Counted from the stretch's first letter, positions 34,257 through 42,967 are shown. The stretch: 64,000 nucleotides of DNA from Natronoarchaeum philippinense (GCF_900215575.1 NZ_OBEJ01000001.1:1192588-1256587); one strand, 5' to 3'. A program made the numbers and translations. The notes: generated by a model not told the origin, from the sequence alone.

Positions 34257-35078
34257 TCAGAACAACCAACTGCGGACGATGTCGTTAGCGTAGAAGACGG
34301 CGGGATACGTCGCGGGGAACGCGATCAAAAACCCGTTTAGCCGCATGAAGAGTGCTGTCGCAAGGTGGAATACGAATCCGGCCACAAAAAAGCCAAGCGT
34401 CCAGACTGGGTCAACGATGAGAACGAGCGGAAAGAGCGATTCGAACGCGATAACAGACACCGAAAGCAGTTGTGACAGTCGCGGATGGTCGTTTGCCAGA
34501 TTATAGATGCCACCGTGTCCCCACACTCTCGTCGAGAAGACGACGACGATCGCCGAACCATCGCGCCACTCAGTAGAGACGAGTTTGGAGAGTCCTGCGA
34601 TGAGATATGAAAGAATCGACTGAACTGCAATAAACAGGAGCCCTGCGAGCTGAAGAGTGCTCCCCGGAGAGGCGGCACTCGCGACGAGTAGCCCAACTGC
34701 AACGACCGTGGCGATATGATAGTCACCACTCAGCCCACCTTGATGACGTAGCGCAATAGCGATGTCGAGAACGACGACGGGTGCGAGCAAGAACGGTGAA
34801 ACGTTGCCAGTGACAGCTAGTCCGCCGAGAGCAAGCCCAACTAACAACCGAGCGACCAGCATCCACTGAAAGTAGGGATTACGAAGAAGGGGAGCGAGAC
34901 GATCAGCAACCCGGTTGCGCTGGAGGTGTAGCTTGGTAACTTCCCAGCTCAACATGCCTCCATCAGTAAATCGTTCGCGCGATCGCAAGTGCTCCAGAGA
35001 GGTCAACACGATGTGCATCGACAGAGCGATTGCCGTGATCTGGAGAATTACCGCCGGATCGACTGTGGATTCGATCAT
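34257..35078 (-). CDS. HTTM-type polytopic membrane protein (gamma-carboxylase-like / SdpB-like)
   Basis: 273 residues with about 6-7 hydrophobic segments. HTTM-like signatures: YLIAGLSKLVSTEWRDG near residue 165, followed by the paired helix region SVIAFESLFPLVLIVDPVWTLGFFVAGFVFHLATALFMRLNGF. HTTM proteins are related to vitamin-K-dependent carboxylase membrane domains and include bacterial SdpB, needed to mature the SdpC toxin. It overlaps the upstream partner gene by 4 bases, as expected for an obligate pair. Family assignment is by motif reading only. Confidence 0.7.
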   Translation of the reverse strand: MIESTVDPAVILQITAIALSMHIVLTSLEHLRSRERFTDGGMLSWEVTKLHLQRNRVADRLAPLLRNPYFQWMLVARLLVGLALGGLAVTGNVSPFLLAPVVVLDIAIALRHQGGLSGDYHIATVVAVGLLVASAASPGSTLQLAGLLFIAVQSILSYLIAGLSKLVSTEWRDGSAIVVVFSTRVWGHGGIYNLANDHPRLSQLLSVSVIAFESLFPLVLIVDPVWTLGFFVAGFVFHLATALFMRLNGFLIAFPATYPAVFYANDIVRSWLF

Positions 35079-35659
35079 TGTTCTAACGCGTGAAACTTCG
35101 ATACGAAAACCGGTTCGTAGCCGTCCATCTGTCTCGACCCTCGCATAATAGCGAACTGCCGCGCCTCACTCACATCGAGGTGCGACAGCTCGGAGATGAA
35201 TTTCAAGATAGTGAGATAGTGAACGCTGAGATGGATCGGTTTGTCGTCAATTGACCGTAGCTCGTTCTCGCTGTCGTCCGCGCCGATCTGCTCGGGTTCG
35301 GAGGGCGCATCTTCGTCAACCGGTCCGGAGGTCAACGGCCCCACGACGTCGAAGAGGATTTTCGTCTGGTAGTAGGAGGGATTCCAAAGCCAGCCGAGCC
35401 TGTCCGGTGGTTCGCTGAATCCATCCACTTCTTGCCACTTCGTTAGTTTGCCGTCGACGCAGCGATCACGGTAGACGAGGTAGTAATCGACGCGACCCGG
35501 GTGCGGTGCAAAGAAATTGTACTTCGGTACCAAGCCTAGAAATGGCCCCAGTATGCGCTGCAGTCGCTCCGATCCGCCTTGGACGGAGTTTACGCAGGTC
35601 ACAGCAGTGAATATTGTTAATAAAGCGACAGTGGCGCCAGCTGCAATACTTTCTAACAT
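35075..35659 (-). CDS. Single-pass protein with FFAPHP motif, partner of the HTTM protein (SdpA/DUF5819-like)
   Basis: 194 residues. N-terminal transmembrane helix (about 6-27), then VPKYNFFAPHPGRVDYYLVYRDR near residues 44-66 and an acidic beta-rich domain (WQEVDGFSEPPDRLGWLWNPSYYQTK). A membrane anchor followed by an aromatic 'FxPxP' stretch before a beta domain is what I remember of SdpA and DUF5819 proteins that accompany HTTM genes in bacteria. It overlaps the HTTM gene by 4 bases. Function inferred from this pairing, not established. Confidence 0.6.
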   Translation of the reverse strand: MLESIAAGATVALLTIFTAVTCVNSVQGGSERLQRILGPFLGLVPKYNFFAPHPGRVDYYLVYRDRCVDGKLTKWQEVDGFSEPPDRLGWLWNPSYYQTKILFDVVGPLTSGPVDEDAPSEPEQIGADDSENELRSIDDKPIHLSVHYLTILKFISELSHLDVSEARQFAIMRGSRQMDGYEPVFVSKFHALEQ

Positions 35660-35768
35660 ATATAGTAGACATAATTTTATTTGTAGTACTAATAACTTTC
35701 TAACTTTCGGTGCTTATCCAAGCAAGAATAAATGAACGTAGTCGGTTTTCCAGTCCCAGTGACCGTCG

Positions 35769-36485
35769 TTAAGAGGACTGAATGCGTGCCTCGATGAGCG
35801 CGTCGGCGGACGCTTCTGCATCGTCGAGTTCGGAATCGATTTCTCGGATCTTTTCTCCCATGGCTTCGGGAGCGGACGCATCGCCTGCAGTCATCACAGC
35901 CGTTGTAACCGCCAGCACGACGAGGTGATACGGCGCCGAAGGAGTCGGCGAAAGCTTCGCGCTGTCGGCGGCGTCCAGAGCGCGCTCGGCATCCAGAGCA
36001 ACCTCGGTCTGCGAGGACGGCATCACAGCGACGAGGTACTCGTAGGATTCCGCATCATCGGTGCGATGTTCGCCGATCTCGAAATCGTCGGCGTTCGGTT
36101 CGCTGCCTTCGTAGGGGACGACAGTTGCACCCGTCGAACCGTCGTGGGTCGAGAGGTCGCTGAACAGGGTTTCACCTTGGTATAGCAGGTCGAACGAGAG
36201 GTCGTCGTCGTCGGCGTCGACCTCTGCGAGAGTGTCGGCCTCAGTGTCGTCGATAGCCGCTTCAAGCTCAGCGTACAGGTCGGAGTTCTCGGCTTCGGCC
36301 GCAAACTCGATATCCTGCATCAGATCGCCGTCTTCGCTCCAGATCACGACGGCCTTGTTCTCGAGGGGCTCTAGTTCCTCCGGCAACTGGTCCGTGATCT
36401 CAATCGTGGAGGGAGAGATTCGGTTCGAAGGCTGGTCAGCATCGAGGCTGTTTCTCTCAACAGCATACATTTCTTTTGACGCCAT
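35769..36485 (-). CDS. Acidic orphan protein with a hydrophobic C-terminal segment
   Basis: 238 residues, very rich in Asp/Glu. No signal peptide at the N-terminus (MASKEMYAVERNSLDADQPS). The body has beta-like strands (NKAVVIWSEDGDLMQDIEFA, FDLLYQGETLFSDL, SYEYLVAVMPSS). Near residues 188-206 is a hydrophobic stretch (SAPYHLVVLAVTTAVMTAG) followed by a charged helix. I recognise no family. It is the first gene upstream of the FFAPHP/HTTM pair with a strong promoter, so it could be their substrate or a dedicated partner. It contains no cysteine. Confidence 0.6.
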   Translation of the reverse strand: MASKEMYAVERNSLDADQPSNRISPSTIEITDQLPEELEPLENKAVVIWSEDGDLMQDIEFAAEAENSDLYAELEAAIDDTEADTLAEVDADDDDLSFDLLYQGETLFSDLSTHDGSTGATVVPYEGSEPNADDFEIGEHRTDDAESYEYLVAVMPSSQTEVALDAERALDAADSAKLSPTPSAPYHLVVLAVTTAVMTAGDASAPEAMGEKIREIDSELDDAEASADALIEARIQSS

Positions 36486-36510
36486 GCGAGATAAAATATC
36501 TACCAGTAGG

Positions 36511-36524
36511 ATAAATAAGTTTCG
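36511..36524 (-). promoter_or_regulatory. BRE/TATA promoter of the acidic orphan gene
   Basis: Minus-strand CGAAACTTATTTAT combines a BRE-like CGAAAC with a TATA-like TTATTTAT, placed about 27 bases before ATG 36485. It is one of the clearest promoters in the window. Confidence 0.6.
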
Positions 36525-36671
36525 TCAGCATCAATATAAATACAGCACTGATAACACACGTCTCTCAGAAATCACAGCAGTTGTGCAGTTGGTTCTGTAG
36601 AAGGCTGTTCGATGGTTACCAAATAGTCCCCGGAATTATCGCTCAGTTTCGGGAGGTGGGTAGCGGCACGA

Positions 36672-37694
36672 TTACCGATCCCGCCACCGGAGCACGGTCG
36701 CGGCCCACGTGTAGCCGGTTCCCGCGGCGAGAAAACAGACGAGGTCGCCCGGCTGGACCCGACCGCGGGCGAGTCCTTCCTCGAGTGCGAGCACCTGATC
36801 GACGCTCTGGACGTGCCCGTACTCGTCGAGGTAGTAGCCGTCGGCGTCCGGATCGAGGCCGAGCTCTGCGAGCAACTGCTCGTGGAACGACCGTTTCATG
36901 TGGGTCAGCGCGACGAAGTCGATGTCGGTGCGGTCGAGCCCCGATCGTTCCAGCGCACGGTCGGCGACATCGAGATAGTTCGGAAGCGAGACCGGCGCCA
37001 AGCGCTCTTTCATTCCCTTCGGATCGGGCACGTCGAGCGCGTGAGCGCCGGTCGAGATCGTTTCTTTGCTCAGTGGGTTCCGCGTCCCGCCGCCGGGCAT
37101 CACCACGTCCCGGGAGAACGACCCGTCGGTGACCGCCGCGCTCTCCCGGACGTGTGCGAGGGCGCGGTCGCCGCCGCCGCGTTCGAGGACCATCGCCGAG
37201 GCGCCGCTGCCGAAATTGAACATAAAGGAGGAGTCTTCGTTGCCGTAGTCGACGAGATCCTCCTCGCGGCTGGCCGCGACCAGCAGCGCCGTGTCGATGT
37301 CTCCCGTGAGCAACTGTGCGCGGGCCTGCCGGATTGCGATCGGGGCGCCGGCACAGAGCGTGTAGCTCTCGGTTGCGTACGCAGCCTCGGCGCCGAGTCG
37401 CTCCGCGATGTCGGCCGCCGCGCTCCAGACGACGTAGTCTTTGAACTCACTGCCGTGATACAGCACCAGATCGAGATCGGCGGCGTCGAGATCGGCGGTG
37501 GCGAGGGCCTCCTCGGCGGCGGCGACGCACATGTCGCTTGGGTGCTCGGCGTCGGGTGGACAGACGCGCTTCTCTCGGACGCCCATCTTCTCGACGACGA
37601 CGTCCTCCGGAATGCCGCTGCGATCGGCGATCTCCGCGCCCGTCAGCCGCTCGTCGGGGAGGTATCGACCGTAGCCGGTGAGCGAAACGGTCAC
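36672..37694 (-). CDS. 3-oxoacyl-ACP/CoA synthase III family protein
   Basis: 340 residues from GTG 37694. KAS-III/thiolase fold: MTVSLTGYGRYLPDERLTGAEIA, EKMGVREKRV, and the catalytic-Cys segment SYTLCAGAPIAIRQARAQLL near residue 113. The His region is FVALTHMKRSFHEQLL and the closing element is FLAAGTGYTWAAT. The canonical catalytic Asn is not clear, so it may catalyse a related acyl transfer or condensation rather than fatty-acid initiation. The start codon overlaps the liv permease stop (GTGA), so it is the last gene of the branched-chain-type transporter operon. Confidence 0.85.
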   Translation of the reverse strand: MTVSLTGYGRYLPDERLTGAEIADRSGIPEDVVVEKMGVREKRVCPPDAEHPSDMCVAAAEEALATADLDAADLDLVLYHGSEFKDYVVWSAAADIAERLGAEAAYATESYTLCAGAPIAIRQARAQLLTGDIDTALLVAASREEDLVDYGNEDSSFMFNFGSGASAMVLERGGGDRALAHVRESAAVTDGSFSRDVVMPGGGTRNPLSKETISTGAHALDVPDPKGMKERLAPVSLPNYLDVADRALERSGLDRTDIDFVALTHMKRSFHEQLLAELGLDPDADGYYLDEYGHVQSVDQVLALEEGLARGRVQPGDLVCFLAAGTGYTWAATVLRWRDR

Positions 37695-39004
37695 CGCTGC
37701 CACCCCCGGATGCGAGAGCGCAGGCGCTCGGGCAGGCGCTCGGCGACCGTTCCGCCCAGCCGATCCCGAAGCGTGCCGAGGATTCCCCGCGGGACGTAGA
37801 GGACGAATAGGATGAACACGATACCGAGATACAGGTCGGCCCGCCCGTCGACGAAGATGCGGATCACGTCGGCGACAGTGACGCCACCGACGCCCGACGA
37901 CAGCGTCGATTCGGGTAACGCTCGGCGGAGATAGCGCGCGACGCCGTAGTACTCCGTCGAGAGCACGCCTTCGGTGGACGCTTTGAATAGGTAGCCGTAC
38001 AGCGGCCCAGCGAGCGTGCCGAACCCGCCGATGATCGACGCGAGCAGGGCGTCGGCCGTGACGAACAGATCGAACGTGTTCTCCGGTGAGACGGACCGGC
38101 GGTAGCCGGCAAACAGCGCGCCGGCGATCGCCGCGAAGAAGCCGCTGATGGCGAAGGCGACGAGCTTGATCCGGAACACGTCGTAGCCGACCGCGCGGGC
38201 GCGCTCTTCGTTCTCCCGAATGGCGATCATCACCCGACCGAACGGGGAGTGGACGATTCGCTGCAACACGAAGTACGAGACGAGCACGACGACGCCGATG
38301 GCGTAGTACGACACCCACGTCGCGTCGACGGCGATCCCCGGCCCGAACTCACCGAGGCTCGTGCCGACGATGCGCCCGATTTCGACCTGCAGCGCGTCGA
38401 CGCCCGGGACGCCGATCGAGAACCCTTCGCCGCCGCCGATCAGGGCGCCGTCGCGGGGGTTGGAACCGACGTAGTCCCAGTTTCTGATGAACACGTGGGC
38501 GACCTCGGCGAACCCGAGCGTGATCATCGCAAAGTAGACGCCCGACAGCCGGAACGAGACCGACCCGACGAGCAGTGCGACGCCGACCGCGAACAGGCCC
38601 GCGATCAGCAACAGCAGCAAGAACGGCGTCCCGGCGCCGAGCAGCGGTATCTTTCCCGTCGCCGCCAAGACGACGAAGTACGCGCCGGCGCCGTAGAACA
38701 GTCCGTGCCCGAAGGAGAGATACCCCGTGTAGCCGCTGATGAAGTCGAAGCTTACGGCGAACAGACCGATGTACAGCACCGCGACCATCGTGTCGATTCG
38801 CGGCAAGAGCACGGCGAGCTCGGCGCCGACCGGCGTCCGAGTGAGGATCGCGTAGACGAACGGGTACAGCGCGAATGCGGCGACGACGGCGATGTGGACG
38901 GCGTGGTCGCCGAGCATCCCTCGCACGGAGCCGAACCGCGAACCAGTCGACGTGTCGCCGGCGTCAGCGGACGCGTCGCTGGAGTTCGCCGCCGTGTCGC
39001 TCAC
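37691..39004 (-). CDS. livM: Branched-chain amino acid-type ABC permease (LivM-like)
   Basis: 437 residues from GTG 39004. An ATG at 39106 lies inside livH and gives an implausible N-terminus. An ATT at 39046 overlapping the livH stop (reading SDPTEPADAS) is another option. Multi-helix permease with LivM motifs: SFDFISGYTGYLSFGHGLFYGAGAY, SFRLSGVYFAMITLGFAEV, VMIAIRENEERARAVGYDVFRIKLVAFAISGFFAAIAGALFAG, and ADALLASIIGGFGTLAGPLYG. A Ser/Asp-rich leader precedes the first helix. Works with livH, livG, livF and the lipoprotein. Confidence 0.9.
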   Translation of the reverse strand: MSDTAANSSDASADAGDTSTGSRFGSVRGMLGDHAVHIAVVAAFALYPFVYAILTRTPVGAELAVLLPRIDTMVAVLYIGLFAVSFDFISGYTGYLSFGHGLFYGAGAYFVVLAATGKIPLLGAGTPFLLLLLIAGLFAVGVALLVGSVSFRLSGVYFAMITLGFAEVAHVFIRNWDYVGSNPRDGALIGGGEGFSIGVPGVDALQVEIGRIVGTSLGEFGPGIAVDATWVSYYAIGVVVLVSYFVLQRIVHSPFGRVMIAIRENEERARAVGYDVFRIKLVAFAISGFFAAIAGALFAGYRRSVSPENTFDLFVTADALLASIIGGFGTLAGPLYGYLFKASTEGVLSTEYYGVARYLRRALPESTLSSGVGGVTVADVIRIFVDGRADLYLGIVFILFVLYVPRGILGTLRDRLGGTVAERLPERLRSRIRGWQR

Positions 39005-39041
39005 CGCCGACGCCGAGGCGTCGGCCGGTTCGGTAGGGTCG

Positions 39042-40052
39042 CTAATGGCCCCCCACCTCCTCGACGCCGAACAGTCCTTGGGGCCTGACGATGAGGACGC
39101 CCACAAGCACGAGGAACGTCACCATCTCCGGAAGCCCGGGGAAGGGAATGTGGTTCTGGAACAACCACGTCATCAGCGCGTCGGTGAACCCGACGACGCC
39201 GGCCGCGACGACGGTGCCGCGGAAGGAGCCGAGGCCGCCGATAATCACGACGACGAACGACACGAGCAGCGTCTCGACGCTCAGTGGGACACTGGCGCCG
39301 AATCGCGGATCCCACATCAGCACGGCCCCGGCGACGCCGGCCAGCCCGGCACCGACGCCGAAGACGACCGTGAACGCTTGCCGGATGTCGACGCCGAGCG
39401 CGCGGGTCATCTCGGGATCCTCGCTTCCAGCACGGATGTACAGGCCGTAGCGCGTCCGGGTGAGAAATGCCCAGATTCCGGCGACTGCGAACGTTCCGAG
39501 CACCACCTCGAACAGATACAGGCCCCGCATCGAGATGCCGGCGACGGAGTACCAGTTCGAGAGGAAGCCGGGCGCGGTGCCGATCGCCGCCTGCCACTTC
39601 GCCTGTGGCTGGAGCCCGTTCAGCTCGACGGCGATGCGCGCGAACTCGTCGAGCACCAGCACGAGCCCGAACGTCAGGAGGATCTGGAACAGCGGCTCGC
39701 GGTCGTAGATCGGCCGAATCAGCGATATTTCGACGGCGCCGCCGAGCAGCGTCAGCAGGGCAAACGTCGCGGCGATGGCGACGAAAAACAGCGCGAACCG
39801 GGCCGGGCCGCCGGTGCCGGACGACACCAGCACGACCATCGCCGCACCGCCGAGGTAGGCGCCGATCATCGTCAGCGAGCCGTGGGCGAAGTTCAGCACG
39901 CCCATCAGCCCGAAGATCAGCGAGAGGCCGCTGGCGATGATGACGTACAGCGCCGACTTCGACAGGCCGTCCAGAATCAGGCGCACGAGCGTTCTCGGCT
40001 GCAGCAGCTCGACGAGGATGTCGAGCATGCCGAGGACGACGAGGTCGGTCAT
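39042..40052 (-). CDS. livH: Branched-chain amino acid-type ABC permease (LivH-like)
   Basis: 336 residues, about eight membrane helices. LivH motifs: SALYVIIASGLSLIFGLMGVLNFAHGSLTMIGAYLG near residues 32-66, TRYGLYIRAGSEDPEMTRALGVDIRQAFTVVFGVGAGLAGVAG, and VVVIIGGLGSFRGTVVAAGVVG. Its start overlaps livF's stop by 4 bases. Substrates of this transporter class include branched-chain amino acids but also other carboxylates and amides. The neighbouring acyl-CoA genes suggest a carbon source metabolised through CoA thioesters. Confidence 0.92.
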   Translation of the reverse strand: MTDLVVLGMLDILVELLQPRTLVRLILDGLSKSALYVIIASGLSLIFGLMGVLNFAHGSLTMIGAYLGGAAMVVLVSSGTGGPARFALFFVAIAATFALLTLLGGAVEISLIRPIYDREPLFQILLTFGLVLVLDEFARIAVELNGLQPQAKWQAAIGTAPGFLSNWYSVAGISMRGLYLFEVVLGTFAVAGIWAFLTRTRYGLYIRAGSEDPEMTRALGVDIRQAFTVVFGVGAGLAGVAGAVLMWDPRFGASVPLSVETLLVSFVVVIIGGLGSFRGTVVAAGVVGFTDALMTWLFQNHIPFPGLPEMVTFLVLVGVLIVRPQGLFGVEEVGGH

Positions 40053-40759
40053 GCGCTGAGATACCTCCGGATGGTTTCGTCGTCCTGCGATACGGCGTCT
40101 GAGTCGCCGGATTCGACCACAGTGCCGTGGTCGAGCAGGTAGAACCGGTCGGTCAGATCCATCGCCATCGGGAAGTTCTGCTCGACGAGCAGCAGCGTCA
40201 CATCCTCGGCGAGCGAGCTGAGCGCGTCGACGACCTCCTCGACGATCAGCGGGGCGAGCCCCTCGCTTGGCTCGTCGACCAGCAGCAGGTCGTTGTCGCC
40301 GACGAGCGCGCGGGCGATGGCGACCATCTGCTGTTGCCCGCCGCTCAGATCGCCGGCGTCGCGGGTGCGGTGGTCTCGCAGTTCCGGGAAGGCGTCGAGC
40401 GCCTCCTCGACCCGCGCCGCGACATCGGCGTCAGGACGCGTCGCCGCTCGCAGGTTCTCCTCAACGGAGAGATGGCTGAACATCCGGCGTCCCTCGGGGA
40501 CCCAACCGACGCCCCGGCGGGCGATTTCGTGGGTCTCGGTGCCGGTGATGTCCTCGCCGTGCAGGCGGACGGACCCCTCCCGGGGCGGGGTTAGCCCGAG
40601 GATCGAGCGCAGTGTCGTCGTCTTCCCGACGCCGTTGCGCCCCACGAGCGCGACGTTCTCGCCCTGCTCGACGGCGAGGTCGACGCCGCGAAGGACGTGG
40701 CTCTCGCCGTAGTAGCTGTGTACGCCGTCGAGTTCGAGCGCGGGCGGCGCGTCGCTCAC
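40049..40759 (-). CDS. livF: Liv-type ABC ATPase (LivF-like)
   Basis: 236 residues, standard LivF length. Walker A GRNGVGKTT near residue 39, GVGWVPEGRRMFSHLSVEENL (the LivF-typical 'PEGR.F' region), signature DLSGGQQQMVAIARAL, Walker B LLLVDEPSEGLAP, H-loop LLVEQNF. Overlaps livG and livH by 4 bases on either side, indicating translational coupling in a single operon. Confidence 0.94.
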   Translation of the reverse strand: MSDAPPALELDGVHSYYGESHVLRGVDLAVEQGENVALVGRNGVGKTTTLRSILGLTPPREGSVRLHGEDITGTETHEIARRGVGWVPEGRRMFSHLSVEENLRAATRPDADVAARVEEALDAFPELRDHRTRDAGDLSGGQQQMVAIARALVGDNDLLLVDEPSEGLAPLIVEEVVDALSSLAEDVTLLLVEQNFPMAMDLTDRFYLLDHGTVVESGDSDAVSQDDETIRRYLSA

Positions 40760-41574
40760 GCCGCCTCACCTCCGGGATCGGCGTCACCGCTCGTGTCCGT
40801 CGAAGTGTCGCCGGTCGCATCGGCTTCGTAGCCGCCGAGATAGGCCTCCTGAACGGCCGAGTCCTCCCGCACAGCGTTCGGCGGGCCGTCCGCGATCAGC
40901 TCGCCTTGATGGAGGACGGCGACCCGATCGCTCACGTCCATCACGACGTCCATGTTGTGTTCGACCAGCAGGACGGCGTGATCTTCGGCGACGCTCCGGA
41001 TAAGCTCGACAAGCCGGTCGATGGCGTCGCTGGAGACGCCCGCAGTCGGCTCGTCGAGCAGCAACACGTCCGGATCGCCGGCCAACGCGATGGCGACCTC
41101 CAAGTGACGCTTTTGCCCGTGCGAGAGCGCTTCGGCGGGAGTGTCAGCCTCGTCAGCGAGGCCGACCCGATCGAGGATCGCACGGGCTTCGCGCTCGTAG
41201 CGCTCGAAGGCGTCGGCGTTGCGCCAGAGCTTCCACGAGTCGACGCCGCCGTGGGCTTGGGCGGCCACCCGGACGTTCTCCAGCGTCGTCGCCGTCGGGA
41301 ACAGATTCGAGATCTGGTAGGAGCGGTGGACGCCTCGCAGCGCCGTCTCGTGGGGGTCGTCGTCGGTCACGTCCGTCCAACCGCCGTCCTCGCGGAACTC
41401 GACGCTTCCCGCCGTCGGCGCGAGCGTGCCGGTGAGCAGGTTGAAAAACGTCGTCTTGCCGGCGCCGTTCGGGCCGATGAGCGAGCAGAGTTCGTTCTCG
41501 CCGAGTTCGAACTCGACGCCGTCGACGGCTGTCAACCCACCGAACCGCTTGGTGAGATCGCTCGTACGGATCAT
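40756..41574 (-). CDS. livG: Liv-type ABC ATPase (LivG-like)
   Basis: 272 residues from ATG 41574 (MIRTSDLTKRFGGLTAVDGV). Walker A GPNGAGKTTFFNLL, VHRSYQISNLFPTATTLENV (LivG-typical), signature ALSHGQKRHLEVAIAL, Walker B VLLLDEPTAGVS, H-loop VLLVEHNMDVVM. The C-terminus is an acidic Asp/Thr tail. Overlaps the solute-binding gene by 4 bases. The longer reading frame to 42963 is the shadow of that gene. Confidence 0.94.
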   Translation of the reverse strand: MIRTSDLTKRFGGLTAVDGVEFELGENELCSLIGPNGAGKTTFFNLLTGTLAPTAGSVEFREDGGWTDVTDDDPHETALRGVHRSYQISNLFPTATTLENVRVAAQAHGGVDSWKLWRNADAFERYEREARAILDRVGLADEADTPAEALSHGQKRHLEVAIALAGDPDVLLLDEPTAGVSSDAIDRLVELIRSVAEDHAVLLVEHNMDVVMDVSDRVAVLHQGELIADGPPNAVREDSAVQEAYLGGYEADATGDTSTDTSGDADPGGEAA

Positions 41575-42926
41575 CCTGAGAGGTTGCAGTCCATCCCCCC
41601 GGCGTCCTGTGAGAGCGTCGATTCCTCGCCGCCGACGGTTGCAATCGGCTCGCTCGGCATCACCGCGGCGTCCCAGTTGCTCGCCCACTCGTCGCTCGTC
41701 GGCACTGGGTTCGCGATCGTCATCGACGATCTGGCTTGGTTGTTGTACTCCTGATAGGTGTAGCCGCCCTCTCCTTTCGGCGTGTCTTGGACGGTCATAC
41801 CGGTGAGCGCGTCGACGACATCGTCGGCGCTGGTCGATCCTGATTCCTCGACGGCCTGTACCAGCGAGGACGCCGCGGTGAACGTCCCGGACGTGAACAG
41901 GTCGGGGACGGTCCCGTACGTGTTCGTGTAGTCCTCGACGAACGTGTTGTTGATCTCGTTGTCGTACTGGTTCCAGTGGTACCGCGTCGTGAACGGCCCG
42001 AGTTCGGCGTCTCGGAGATCTTGGGCGGTGAAGTCTTCGCCGAAGGTCCGCTGGGCGACGCCGCCGATCGCTCTGTTGGAGATCATCGTCGCGAAGCCGC
42101 CGAACATCCGGAGGTCGTAGTCGCCCGCGAGGCCGGTCGAAAGGAACGCCGGCAGCGTCGAGACGGTGAAGCCGCCGATGACGGCGTCGGCGTTCGCCTC
42201 GACGGCGTTGTCGTACAGCCCCTGGAACTCGGAGTAGCCCCGCGGGACGAACTGCTCGCCGACGATTTCGATCCCTTCGCTCTCGAGGACGGTCCGGTAG
42301 TTCCGCGCGACGGCGCGACCGAAGCTGTAGTCGGCGGCCATGATGTACACCCGCTGAACGTCGGTCTGGTTGGCGACGTACTGGCCGCCGCTGCGCGCGT
42401 CCATCGCGGTGTTCTCGTTGGCTCGGAACACCCGATCGTGGCAGTACTCGCTGGAGGAGGTGATGTCGGCAGCCGCCGCCGGCCCGGCGATAAAGGGCGT
42501 GTCGGTGTTGGCCACGACCGAGCCGATCACCTGTCGCGCCGAGCCCGACGACGCCGTTCCGAAGAGCACGTCGACGTCGCGGTTCTGAACCAGATCCGTT
42601 GCGACCGACTGGGCCTGATCGGCGTCGAACTCGGTGTCCTCGATCAGGAGTTCGTAGTCGTACTCGTCGCCTTCGACTGTTTCCTCGCCCGCGGAGTCGA
42701 TGTCGAGCGGATCGGCGTCGTGCTTGTACGCCAGCCCCGAGAGGAACCCCCAGAGGCTCTGTTGGCCGTAGTACTCTAGGTCGCCGGTCAGCGGCTGCAT
42801 GACGCCGATACGGAGCGAGTCGCTCCCACCACCGCCGGGGCCGTCTTCGCTCAGGCAGCCGGCGAGGCCGGCCATCCCGAGCGCGCCAGTGCTCTTCAGG
42901 ACCGATCGTCTGGAAATGCGTGTCAT
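41571..42926 (-). CDS. Liv-type solute-binding lipoprotein (LivJ-like)
   Basis: 451 residues. Twin-arginine signal ISRRSVLKSTGALGMAGLAGC with lipobox LAGC (Cys24), so exported folded and lipid-anchored, as usual in haloarchaea. The periplasmic-binding fold starts LRIGVMQPLTGDLEYYGQQSLWG, and includes IEDTEFDADQAQSVATDLVQ, VDVLFGTASSGSARQVIG, VQRVYIMAADYSFGRAVARNYR and ADAVIGGFTVSTLPAFL. First gene of the operon solute-binding-livG-livF-livH-livM-ketoacyl synthase. A shared 15-base motif lies 41 bases upstream. Confidence 0.93.
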   Translation of the reverse strand: MTRISRRSVLKSTGALGMAGLAGCLSEDGPGGGGSDSLRIGVMQPLTGDLEYYGQQSLWGFLSGLAYKHDADPLDIDSAGEETVEGDEYDYELLIEDTEFDADQAQSVATDLVQNRDVDVLFGTASSGSARQVIGSVVANTDTPFIAGPAAAADITSSSEYCHDRVFRANENTAMDARSGGQYVANQTDVQRVYIMAADYSFGRAVARNYRTVLESEGIEIVGEQFVPRGYSEFQGLYDNAVEANADAVIGGFTVSTLPAFLSTGLAGDYDLRMFGGFATMISNRAIGGVAQRTFGEDFTAQDLRDAELGPFTTRYHWNQYDNEINNTFVEDYTNTYGTVPDLFTSGTFTAASSLVQAVEESGSTSADDVVDALTGMTVQDTPKGEGGYTYQEYNNQARSSMTIANPVPTSDEWASNWDAAVMPSEPIATVGGEESTLSQDAGGMDCNLSG

Positions 42927-42967
42927 TGTATCTCAATATGTCGAGCGAACACCGCAAAGACACCAGT

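Noticed and set aside
39005-39106. Longer ATG start for livM inside livH
   Set aside because: Gives an unlikely MWASSSSGPK N-terminus overlapping livH by 65 bases; the GTG at 39004 fits better.
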